From: Verrucomicrobiota bacterium
Lineage (GTDB): Bacteria > Verrucomicrobiota > Kiritimatiellia > Kiritimatiellales > Tichowtungiaceae
Direction of reading: 5' to 3'
Length of the DNA stretch: 7,305 nucleotides
NCBI GenBank assembly: GCA_020853375.1
Contig: JADYZA010000077.1
Span: forward strand, 1-7,305
Position numbers and translations under genes: made by a program. Shown here one piece after another: positions 1 to 5,591 of the stretch (position 1 is its first letter; the number at the start of each line of letters is the position of its first letter). The notes under the pieces were generated by a model, which searched no databases, had not been told where the DNA came from, and saw only the letters and a program-made list of their open reading frames with translations.

Positions 1-50
1 TGTCTGGTTCTGGGACAAGGATTTTTAAAATCCCAAGCGGCAAACTACGC

Positions 51-590
51 TCAGCGAGCGTTCTTGCGCTTGGAGCCCAACAGCTCGGAATCGGCGGCGG
101 CAAAAAGATTTTCTGACGGCAGCGCGGCAACCCCGGCAGAGGCTTTGATTTTTCCAATGTTCGGAAAAATTTCTCCGCATCTTTCCAATGTCTGAAAAAA
201 CCGTTCCGCGAATTTCCTAGCATTGGAAAGTCCTGTTTCTGGCAGGATTACAGCAAACTCATCGCCGCCGATCCGGCAGACAACATCCGCTTTGCGCGCG
301 GTTTCTTGTAGAAGCTTGGCGAAGGTTCTGAGCACGGCATCTCCGGCTTCGTGTCCGCAGGCGTCGTTAACGGCTTTAAATTGATCAATGTCCAAAAGAA
401 CTAAACTCAGCTCGCGACCATAGCGACAGGCGGCTTCAATATTCTGCGCGAGAGCCGCGTTGAAAAAGCGCCGATTATAGAGGCCGGTGAGCGGATCACG
501 GACGGCTTGTTGCGCCAGCTCATCCGCAAGCTTACGGACATCGGCTGGCGCGCCGATTTCAGCAAGGCGACGCTGGAGAGTGTCATGCAT
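51..590 (-). CDS. Small GGDEF-domain protein, probable diguanylate cyclase without a sensor domain
   Basis: This 179-residue protein probably makes cyclic di-GMP from two GTP in the cytoplasm. After a short helical N-terminus (about residues 1-28) it is nearly all GGDEF domain. It has the opening motif DPLTGLYNRR (32-41), the metal/nucleotide segment DIDQFKAVND (67-76; D67, N75) with D84 in GHEAGD, and an intact GGDEF at 108-112. R99-x-x-D102 lies five residues before GGDEF, exactly where the product-inhibition I-site belongs. No membrane segment or PAS, GAF or REC domain is present. The C-terminus is short and divergent: ADSELLGSK replaces the usual AD-ALY-AK, and the preceding loop is a few residues short. 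The ATG at 590 lies inside the end of the upstream gene (8-bp overlap) and has no clear ribosome binding site, so translation is probably coupled. Family assignment is firm; activity is inferred. Confidence 0.9.
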   Translation of the reverse strand: MHDTLQRRLAEIGAPADVRKLADELAQQAVRDPLTGLYNRRFFNAALAQNIEAACRYGRELSLVLLDIDQFKAVNDACGHEAGDAVLRTFAKLLQETARKADVVCRIGGDEFAVILPETGLSNARKFAERFFQTLERCGEIFPNIGKIKASAGVAALPSENLFAAADSELLGSKRKNAR

Positions 591-1233
591 GGTGCGTCAT
601 TAAAAAGAACTGTGCGTAAACCCAAGAAACCAGCTCCATGACCACATGCTTGAAGCCAGCGCTGTGGCGATACCAGTGGTTCAGATTGTAATAAGCAGGC
701 TCTACAGCGATCACGCCGAGTGGATAGTTTTCACCCAAAACCGACCGGAACAGAAGATAGGATCGCCGGGCGTGAGCGCCAATGGTGTACAGATTGGCTG
801 ATTTTCCGAAGAGACCCAGTTGTTCCAGTCTAAGACGAACTGCCTGTGCGGAAACATAAGTCCGGTCGCGCAGTGTTTCAGGCGCCGGAATAGTGACGAT
901 GGTTTCCGCCGGAACCCCCAGAGCAATAAGACGCGCAGTGGCCATTTCGGCATAATTTTCGTAATGAAGAATTTTCTGTCCGAATGTGACCGGTCCGCCG
1001 GTGGTGATAACAATTTGTCCGGGACGAATGGCTTTTGCCGCTTCCTTGAGTTCTGCGTCCGCCAACCAGCCTTCGATGATCACCATTTCAGCCGCCGGAA
1101 CCGGATGATTCTGCGCCAGAAAAGGATAAAGATGCCGGACGGCGACATAACACAAGCCGCCGATCAGGAAAAAAATCAGGCAGCAAGTCGGCCAAGTCGG
1201 CGTCCAAACCTCTCTTTTACGGAATAATTTCAT
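583..1233 (-). CDS. Membrane-anchored ElyC/SanA/YdcF-like (DUF218-type) envelope protein
   Basis: This 216-residue protein has a basic N-terminus (MKLFRKREV), one hydrophobic segment at about residues 16-36, and a soluble domain that should lie outside the inner membrane. The soluble domain resembles the DUF218/YdcF fold family: VIIEGWL (51-57), a glycine turn in GQIVITTGGPV (72-82), then YAEMATARLIALGVP (94-108) with the typical helix followed by a loop carrying an acidic residue (E119-T-L-R-D-R-T), and a late AHARRSYLLFRSVLG segment (153-167). Known relatives such as ElyC and SanA affect envelope or peptidoglycan-precursor homeostasis, but the biochemical activity is not settled for most members. 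An in-frame ATG at 1275 would add 14 residues (MNCSDPSERLYPQP) that look non-coding. The ATG at 1233 is chosen because it precedes a conventional basic/hydrophobic N-terminus. Its stop codon overlaps the start of the GGDEF gene, suggesting one transcript. Confidence 0.75.
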   Translation of the reverse strand: MKLFRKREVWTPTWPTCCLIFFLIGGLCYVAVRHLYPFLAQNHPVPAAEMVIIEGWLADAELKEAAKAIRPGQIVITTGGPVTFGQKILHYENYAEMATARLIALGVPAETIVTIPAPETLRDRTYVSAQAVRLRLEQLGLFGKSANLYTIGAHARRSYLLFRSVLGENYPLGVIAVEPAYYNLNHWYRHSAGFKHVVMELVSWVYAQFFLMTHHA

Positions 1234-1241
1234 GGGCTGAG

Positions 1242-1270
1242 GATATAGTCTTTCAGAGGGGTCAGAACAA
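1242..1270 (-). promoter_or_regulatory. Candidate leftward promoter for the YdcF-like gene
   Basis: On the minus strand a -35-like TTGTTC (1265-1270) and a -10-like TATATC (1242-1247) are separated by exactly 17 bases. Transcription would begin near 1235, almost at the ATG at 1233, giving a leaderless or nearly leaderless mRNA. This fits the absence of a Shine-Dalgarno sequence before that ATG. Both hexamers are imperfect, so the call is tentative. Confidence 0.3.
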
Positions 1271-1306
1271 TTCATATCTTTTTGCAGAAAACTTTGGGCA
1301 GAGGTG

Positions 1307-1335
1307 TTGACACGGGGGTACCCCTCGTATATTTT
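1307..1335 (+). promoter_or_regulatory. Sigma70-like promoter of rplM-rpsI
   Basis: A perfect TTGACA (1307-1312) is followed after 17 bases by TATTTT (1330-1335). An overlapping TATATT at 1328-1333 gives a 15-base spacing instead. The predicted start near 1342 leaves a leader of only about 27 nt before rplM, too short for a complex autoregulatory RNA structure. The spacer contains the palindrome GGGGTACCCC. Confidence 0.6.
1315..1324. repeat. Perfect 10-bp palindrome GGGGTACCCC inside the rplM promoter spacer
   Basis: The palindrome sits between the -35 and -10 hexamers, a position where a bound dimeric regulator would change promoter output. The symmetry does not extend cleanly beyond 10 bp. 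It could be an operator or chance in a GC-rich spacer. Confidence 0.35.
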
Positions 1336-1355
1336 CCCCGCCTTGCATTTGAACC

Positions 1356-1361
1356 GGAAAG
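1356..1361 (+). promoter_or_regulatory. Ribosome binding site fixing the rplM start
   Basis: GGAAAG lies 7 bases before the ATG at 1369. It supports this start over the in-frame ATG at 1282, which lies upstream of the promoter itself and so could not be on the transcript. Confidence 0.6.
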
Positions 1362-1368
1362 ATTTCTA

Positions 1369-1806
1369 ATGAAGACATTTGTAGCAAACGAAAATGATGT
1401 TAAACGGGACTGGTACGTGGTCGACGCCACAGACAAGTCCACCGGACGCCTGGCTGTATTTATTGCTGACCTTTTGCGCGGCCGCAACAAACCAACTTAT
1501 ACCCCGCACGTAGACACAGGTGCCTTCGTGGTGGTTATCAACGCCGACAAGGTGAAGCTGACCGGTAATAAGGAAGAAAAGAAAATCTATCAGGACTACA
1601 GCGGCTTCCCAAGCGGCTTGCAGAACCGCAGTGCGGCAGTAATCCGTGAGAAGAATCCGACGCGCATCATCATGCAGGCTGTCGAAGGGATGCTCCCCGG
1701 CAACCGTCTGATGCGCAAAACGATTACCCGTTTAAAAGTTTATGCCGGACCGAACCACCCGCATACGGCGCAGAAGGTTCAAACACTCGAATTCAAGGCT
1801 AAGTAA
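1369..1806 (+). CDS. rplM: 50S ribosomal protein L13
   Basis: This 145-residue protein is close to the usual bacterial L13 length (142 in E. coli). L13 binds 23S rRNA early in assembly of the large ribosomal subunit. Recognisable family stretches are DWYVVDATDKSTGRLA (14-29), HVDTGAFVVVINADKV (47-62), the YSGFPSG element (77-83), and the L13 signature starting at VEGMLPGNRLMRK (105-117) and running to LKVYAGPNHPH (122-132). The start at 1369 is set by a preceding GGAAAG and by homology: L13 proteins begin with a short MKTF-like N-terminus. It is followed at once by rpsI, whose ribosome binding site overlaps the rplM stop codon. This rplM-rpsI pair is conserved across bacteria. Nothing is odd in the coding sequence. 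Confidence 0.98.
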   Translation: MKTFVANENDVKRDWYVVDATDKSTGRLAVFIADLLRGRNKPTYTPHVDTGAFVVVINADKVKLTGNKEEKKIYQDYSGFPSGLQNRSAAVIREKNPTRIIMQAVEGMLPGNRLMRKTITRLKVYAGPNHPHTAQKVQTLEFKAK

Positions 1807-1810
1807 GGAG
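1805..1810 (+). promoter_or_regulatory. Strong ribosome binding site deciding the GTG start of rpsI
   Basis: AAGGAG begins within the rplM TAA stop (1804-1806) and ends 6 bases before the GTG at 1817. This argues for the GTG start and against the in-frame ATG at 1742, which lies inside rplM and would add 25 unrelated residues. Confidence 0.85.
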
Positions 1811-1816
1811 TATCAC

Positions 1817-2221
1817 GTGGTAGCAGCGAAAAAAGTTGATCAGTTTGCCGCAACAGGCCGGCGCAAAACATCGGTAGCGCGGGTCAGCCTCATCAAGGGA
1901 TCCGGCGTGATCACCGTGAACGGCAAAACCGCCAAAGATTATTTTGACACACAGGACATGCTCGACACCGTGGTGCGTCCGCTGGTGCTCACCGACCGTG
2001 TTAATCAGTACGACATGACGGTCACCGTCAAGGGTGGCGGAAAAGTCGGCCAGTGCGGAGCGATCTCCCACGGCACCTCCCGCGCCTTGATCAAAGCGGA
2101 AGAAGAGCTGAAACCGATCCTCAAAAAAGGCGGCTTCCTCACTCGTGATGCGCGCATGAAAGAACGTAAGAAACCGGGTCAGCCGGGTGCACGCAAACGC
2201 TTCCAGTTCTCGAAACGTTAA
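1817..2221 (+). CDS. rpsI: 30S ribosomal protein S9
   Basis: This 134-residue protein starts at GTG; E. coli S9 has 130 residues. S9 sits in the head of the small subunit, and its C-terminal tail reaches the P-site tRNA. Clear family features are ATGRRKTSVARV (12-23), the S9 signature GGGKVGQCGAISHGTSRALI (73-92), RDARMKERKKPGQPGARKRFQ (110-130, basic), and the terminal SKR tripeptide, whose last arginine contacts P-site tRNA in characterised ribosomes. Only 10 bases separate it from rplM, and the ribosome binding site overlaps the rplM stop, so the two are co-transcribed and probably translationally coupled. A strong intrinsic terminator follows, separating it from argJ. Confidence 0.98.
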   Translation: MVAAKKVDQFAATGRRKTSVARVSLIKGSGVITVNGKTAKDYFDTQDMLDTVVRPLVLTDRVNQYDMTVTVKGGGKVGQCGAISHGTSRALIKAEEELKPILKKGGFLTRDARMKERKKPGQPGARKRFQFSKR

Positions 2222-2241
2222 GCCATACGAGGCCTGCGAAC

Positions 2242-2278
2242 AAAGTCCCGGCACTCTTACGAGACCGGGACTTTTTTT
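2242..2278 (+). terminator. Intrinsic terminator after rpsI
   Basis: AAAGTCCCGG (2242-2251) pairs perfectly with CCGGGACTTT (2265-2274), giving a 10-bp stem. The 13-base loop can itself form a small CTC/GAG stem. A run of seven T (2272-2278) follows. It ends the rplM-rpsI transcript 20 bases after the rpsI stop. Confidence 0.9.
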
Positions 2279-2292
2279 ATTCCGAAAATATG

Positions 2293-2314
2293 TGCGGGAG
2301 TGTAGTCTCCCGCA
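2293..2314 (+). promoter_or_regulatory. Hairpin in the argJ leader
   Basis: TGCGGGAG (2293-2300) pairs perfectly with CTCCCGCA (2307-2314) around a six-base TGTAGT loop. There is no T run after it, so it is not an intrinsic terminator. It ends one base before the CTGGAG ribosome binding site of argJ. A structure this close could reduce ribosome access, stabilise the 5' end, or be an operator palindrome. The pairing is plain in the sequence; its role is inferred. Confidence 0.5.
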
Positions 2315-2315
2315 T

Positions 2316-2321
2316 CTGGAG
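2316..2321 (+). promoter_or_regulatory. Ribosome binding site of argJ
   Basis: CTGGAG lies 8 bases before the ATG at 2330 and supports that start. It directly follows the leader hairpin. Confidence 0.65.
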
Positions 2322-2329
2322 TTGAATTT

Positions 2330-3511
2330 ATGAAAAAAACACTACCTCTGCCCAAAGGGTTTTCAGCCGCCGGAATTTCAGCCGGAATCAAGAAGAAGAA
2401 AAAAGACATGGCCCTGATTGTCTCCGACGTTCCTGCGGAGAGCGCGGCGGTTTTCACAACCAATCAAGTTAAAGCCGCGCCCGTTAAGTGGGACATTAAG
2501 GTTGTCGAAAATAATGGAGCTCAGGCAATTGTCATGAATAGCGGAAACGCCAATGCCTGCACCGGTGAACAAGGCATGGCCGATGCCGAAGCCATGGCCG
2601 CTCTAACCGCCGGAAAACTCGGCATCAAGCCGATCAATGTTTTTGTCTGCTCAACGGGCACCATCGGCAAACCGCTGCCTATGGATAAAATCGCCGGAGG
2701 CATTGAGCTTCTTTTCGATGACCTCTCTCCAGAAAACGGGATGGATGCCGCAGAAGCGATGATGACGACCGACCTCGTCAGTAAAACCGTCACGGCTGAA
2801 ATAGAGCTGGATGGTAAAACGGCGCGCATTACCGGCCTGGCCAAAGGCTCCGGCATGATTGAGCCAAATATGGCCACCATGCTCGCTTTCATCCTGACAG
2901 ATGCCGCAGTTGAAAAACATGCGTTGCAGTGCGCCCTGCGGGTCGCGGCGGATATGAGTTTCAACCGGATTACCGTCGATGGGGACCGCAGTACAAACGA
3001 CAGCGTTATCTGTCTGGCTAACGGAAAAGCGGGTAATGAAGTGATCTCGCAGAATTCCAAACACTGGAAGCTTTTTGTCCAAACCTTGGAACGGCTCCTT
3101 TTTGAACTTTCCATGATGATCGTTAAAGACGGCGAAGGCGCGACGCGGGTCATTACCGTTCGAGTCAAAGGCGCGGCCACGAATGGCGAAGCAGAAGAGG
3201 CCGCACGGGCCGTTGCCAATTCCATGCTCAATAAAACAGCATGGGCGGGCAAGCGGCCAAACTGGGGCCGGATTATGGACGCGATCGGTTATTCCTATGC
3301 CCAGGTTCAGGAAAACAAGGTTGATATTGATTACAACGATGTCCCCGCCGTGCGGAACGGCATGACGGCTGGAACACCGGAAGAGGATCTGATCGCGGCG
3401 GTTTCAAAAGAGGCTTTCACCATCCACATCAATCTGAATCTCGGAAGCGGAAGTACAGTGGTCTACACCTGCAACTGCACCGAGGACTACGTGCGGATTA
3501 ACGCGGAATAA
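2330..3511 (+). CDS. argJ: Glutamate N-acetyltransferase / ornithine acetyltransferase (ArgJ)
   Basis: ArgJ moves the acetyl group from N-acetylornithine to glutamate, releasing ornithine and closing the arginine acetyl cycle; some members can also use acetyl-CoA. The 393-residue protein matches the family end to end: PKGFSAAGISAGIK (8-21), ALIVSD (28-33), NSGNANACTGEQG (70-82), the oxyanion-hole motif STGTIG (108-113, T109-G110), and the self-cleavage motif KGSGMIEPNMATML (172-185). The family cuts between A182 and T183, leaving T183 as nucleophile at the start of the beta chain. FNRITVDGDRSTND (211-224) and the RPNWGRIMDAIGY segment (309-321) follow. The C-terminus reads DYVRINAE and stops, whereas relatives usually continue with about three more residues (YRT-like), the last of which contacts substrate. 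argB begins 14 bases later. Whether it is mono- or bifunctional cannot be told from sequence alone. Confidence 0.95.
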   Translation: MKKTLPLPKGFSAAGISAGIKKKKKDMALIVSDVPAESAAVFTTNQVKAAPVKWDIKVVENNGAQAIVMNSGNANACTGEQGMADAEAMAALTAGKLGIKPINVFVCSTGTIGKPLPMDKIAGGIELLFDDLSPENGMDAAEAMMTTDLVSKTVTAEIELDGKTARITGLAKGSGMIEPNMATMLAFILTDAAVEKHALQCALRVAADMSFNRITVDGDRSTNDSVICLANGKAGNEVISQNSKHWKLFVQTLERLLFELSMMIVKDGEGATRVITVRVKGAATNGEAEEAARAVANSMLNKTAWAGKRPNWGRIMDAIGYSYAQVQENKVDIDYNDVPAVRNGMTAGTPEEDLIAAVSKEAFTIHINLNLGSGSTVVYTCNCTEDYVRINAE

Positions 3512-3514
3512 CAC

Positions 3515-3518
3515 AGGA
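3515..3518 (+). promoter_or_regulatory. Ribosome binding site of argB
   Basis: AGGA in the 14-base argJ-argB gap lies 7 bases before the ATG at 3526. It gives argB its own initiation site within the operon. Confidence 0.6.
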
Positions 3519-3525
3519 ATCTATC

Positions 3526-4398
3526 ATGCAGCAGATGATTGAAAAAGCGGCGGTACTGATCGAGGCCTTGCCCTATATCCAGAAATTCAGGGGCGATACC
3601 GTCGTCGTTAAATTCGGCGGCAGCATCATGGAAAGCGAAATCGGCTACCGGAACATCCTGAAAGATGTCGCCTTCATGGAATGCGTCGGCCTTCAGCCGG
3701 TTATTGTTCACGGCGGCGGAAAATCCGTTTCTAAAAAAATGCGGGAAGCGAACATTCAGCCGAACTTCGTGCAAGGTCTTCGGGTAACGGATGCCAAGAC
3801 AATCGAAGTGGTGGAAAGCGTCCTCAACAATGAAGTGAACCCCCATCTAGTCGAAATCATCCAAAACTACGGTGGGAAAGCACACGGGATTCACGGCGAA
3901 GACATCGTGAAAGTGAAAAAACACACCGGTGTTGACCCGCTGACTGGCGAGGAACTCGACTGGGGCTATGTCGGCAAAGTGACGCACGTAAATGTTGAGC
4001 CAATCAAGGCGTTCCTCAAAGCCGACATCATTCCGGTCATCACGCCGCTCGGACGCGGCGAAGATGGAAAACTCTATAACGTCAACGCCGACGACGTTGC
4101 CAACGCCGTCGCCTGCGCCCTACAGGCACGGAAGCTGGTGTTCCTCAGCGATGTCCCCGGACTGCTACGGGATATCAACGATCCGGCTTCGCTGATCTCG
4201 ACGTTGAGTCTGGAAGAAGTCGAAGACCTGATCGCACGGGGCATCATCTCCGGCGGTATGCTGCCGAAAATTGGCGGTGCAGTTGATGCGCTGAAAGCGG
4301 GCGTCAGCAAAGCCCACATCATTGACTCCGCCCTACCCCACTCGCTACTGCTGGAACTTTTCACCGACAAAGGCGTCGGAACCGAGATTGTGAGATGA
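3526..4398 (+). CDS. argB: Acetylglutamate kinase (ArgB), probably arginine-inhibited
   Basis: ArgB phosphorylates N-acetyl-L-glutamate with ATP, the second step of arginine synthesis, in the cytoplasm. The 290-residue protein has the amino-acid kinase motifs in order: VVVKFGGS (26-33, K29), the substrate-binding VIVHGGGK (59-66), GLRVTD (84-89), NVNADDVANA (185-194, with D189 where the family's catalytic-site Asp belongs), LVFLSDVPGLL (204-214), and GGMLPK (243-248, K248). Its N-terminus carries an extra helix (EALPYIQKFRG, 13-23) absent from the E. coli enzyme, and its end reads LLLELFTDKGVGTEIV. In structurally studied hexameric enzymes (Thermotoga, Pseudomonas) these two features go with feedback inhibition by arginine, so this is probably the pathway's control point. 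The ATG at 3526 has AGGA upstream. The stop overlaps the argD start (ATGA). Confidence 0.97.
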   Translation: MQQMIEKAAVLIEALPYIQKFRGDTVVVKFGGSIMESEIGYRNILKDVAFMECVGLQPVIVHGGGKSVSKKMREANIQPNFVQGLRVTDAKTIEVVESVLNNEVNPHLVEIIQNYGGKAHGIHGEDIVKVKKHTGVDPLTGEELDWGYVGKVTHVNVEPIKAFLKADIIPVITPLGRGEDGKLYNVNADDVANAVACALQARKLVFLSDVPGLLRDINDPASLISTLSLEEVEDLIARGIISGGMLPKIGGAVDALKAGVSKAHIIDSALPHSLLLELFTDKGVGTEIVR

Positions 4399-5591
4399 GT
4401 ATGAAAAGCGCTGAAATTATTGAACTGCACAAAAAGTATGTGATGCCGACCTACGCGCCGGGGCTTGTGCTCGTTAAAGGTCAAGGTTCCAAGGTTTGGG
4501 ATGCTGACGGTAAGGAATACCTCGATTTTCTGGCCGGTATCGCCGTGCTGAACGTTGGACACAGCCATCCGGCGGTCGTAAAGGCCATTCAGGAGCAGGC
4601 GGCGAAGCTGGTGCATGTTTCCAATCTTTACTACAACGAAAACCAGCCACGGCTCGCGCAGGCGCTTTCCGAGCGGTCGATGGGCGGCAAGTGCTTCTTC
4701 TGCAATTCCGGTGCCGAGGCCAACGAAGGGCTAATCAAACTGGCGAGACTCTGGGGATCGGCCAAAGGCAAATATGAAGTGATCACCATGAAGAATTCCT
4801 TTCATGGCCGGACACTGGCGACGCTGACCGCCACCGGCCAGGAAAAGGTGCAGAAAGGTTTCTATCCCCTGCCCGAAGGTTTCAAATACGCCGAATTCAA
4901 CAACCTTGAATCGTGCAAAGCCGCCGTGACGGACAAGACCGCCGCCATTCTTGTTGAATCCGTTCAGGGCGAAGGCGGCATACTTCCCGCCGATCCGAAG
5001 TTCATCAAAGGACTGAGGAAACTCTGCGATGAAAAAGATATGCTTCTGCTCTGCGACGAAGTGCAGGCGGGTGTCGGCCGGACCGGCAAGTGGTTCGGAT
5101 TCCAGAATTACGGCATCGCGCCGGACGCGTTCTCACTGGCCAAAGGACTCGGCAATGGATTCCCAATCGGTGCAGTCGTCGCCGCGCCGAACGTTTCTGA
5201 TGTGTTCCAGCCCGGAAATCACGCAACCACCTTCGGCGGAACGCCGCTGGCCTGCGCCGCCGCGCTGGCTGTCATCGAAACGATCGAAAAAGAACACCTG
5301 CTTGAAAACGCAAAAAAAATGGGCGCGCTGTTCCTCAAAAAACTTCAGGCGATTGCCGCGAAGTATGCGTGGATTGAAGGCGTCCGCGGATGCGGTTTGA
5401 TGATCGGACTGGTGCTGAAGGATAACGCTGGACCGCTCCAGAAAATTTTACAGGACAAAGGACTACTTACTCTCGCCACGGCCGTGCGGGTTCTGCGGAT
5501 GCTTCCGCCGCTCAACGTCACCGCCGAGGAAATTGAACAAGCCGCTACGCTCATCGACGAAGCCTGCGCAGAAATGGACAAAATACAATGA
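4395..5591 (+). CDS. argD: Acetylornithine aminotransferase (ArgD)
   Basis: ArgD is a PLP-dependent class-III aminotransferase converting N-acetylglutamate semialdehyde plus glutamate to N-acetylornithine plus 2-oxoglutarate. In some bacteria it also serves the succinyl-diaminopimelate branch of lysine synthesis. The 398-residue protein has YLDFLAGIAVLNVGHSHP (42-59), the phosphate-binding NSGAEAN (104-110), FHGRT (136-140), ESVQGEGG (188-195), DEVQAGVGRTG (221-231, D221 facing the PLP ring nitrogen), the Schiff-base lysine K250 in SLAKGLGNGFPIGA, and TTFGGTP (278-284). All expected active-site residues are present and the length is normal. The start at 4395 overlaps the argB TGA as ATGA. A second ATG at 4401 (residue 3) is equally possible, since neither has a good ribosome binding site. 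The 3' end overlaps the next gene by the same ATGA arrangement. Confidence 0.96.
   Translation: MSMKSAEIIELHKKYVMPTYAPGLVLVKGQGSKVWDADGKEYLDFLAGIAVLNVGHSHPAVVKAIQEQAAKLVHVSNLYYNENQPRLAQALSERSMGGKCFFCNSGAEANEGLIKLARLWGSAKGKYEVITMKNSFHGRTLATLTATGQEKVQKGFYPLPEGFKYAEFNNLESCKAAVTDKTAAILVESVQGEGGILPADPKFIKGLRKLCDEKDMLLLCDEVQAGVGRTGKWFGFQNYGIAPDAFSLAKGLGNGFPIGAVVAAPNVSDVFQPGNHATTFGGTPLACAAALAVIETIEKEHLLENAKKMGALFLKKLQAIAAKYAWIEGVRGCGLMIGLVLKDNAGPLQKILQDKGLLTLATAVRVLRMLPPLNVTAEEIEQAATLIDEACAEMDKIQ

Noticed and set aside
19..33. Palindrome GGATTTTTAAAATCC downstream of the GGDEF gene as a terminator
   Set aside because: It is AT-rich, has almost no room for a loop, and lacks a T run after the stem on the minus strand. 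It may be chance.
820..1227. Rightward open frame opposite the YdcF-like gene
   Set aside because: Its composition is random-looking, it has no ribosome binding site, and it is covered by a recognisable family protein on the other strand.
1742..1816. Upstream ATG extending rpsI by 25 residues into rplM
   Set aside because: The extension has no S9 similarity, and AAGGAG stands 6 bases before the GTG at 1817.
2281..2292. Separate promoter for argJ near TATG at about 2289-2292
   Set aside because: No convincing -35 element is at the right distance; the T-rich stretch upstream belongs to the rpsI terminator. A promoter is needed somewhere after that terminator, or read-through supplies argJ, but I cannot place it.
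2387..2406. A-rich AAGAAGAAGAAAAAAGA run in argJ as a frameshift site
   Set aside because: It encodes a lysine run at a place where ArgJ proteins are normally lysine-rich, and the frame continues intact on both sides.
2521..3252. Long open frame (243 codons) antisense to argJ
   Set aside because: It lies wholly inside argJ, has biased composition (Ser, Ala, Arg and Met rich) with no recognisable motif, and no ribosome binding site. It is a by-product of argJ codon use.
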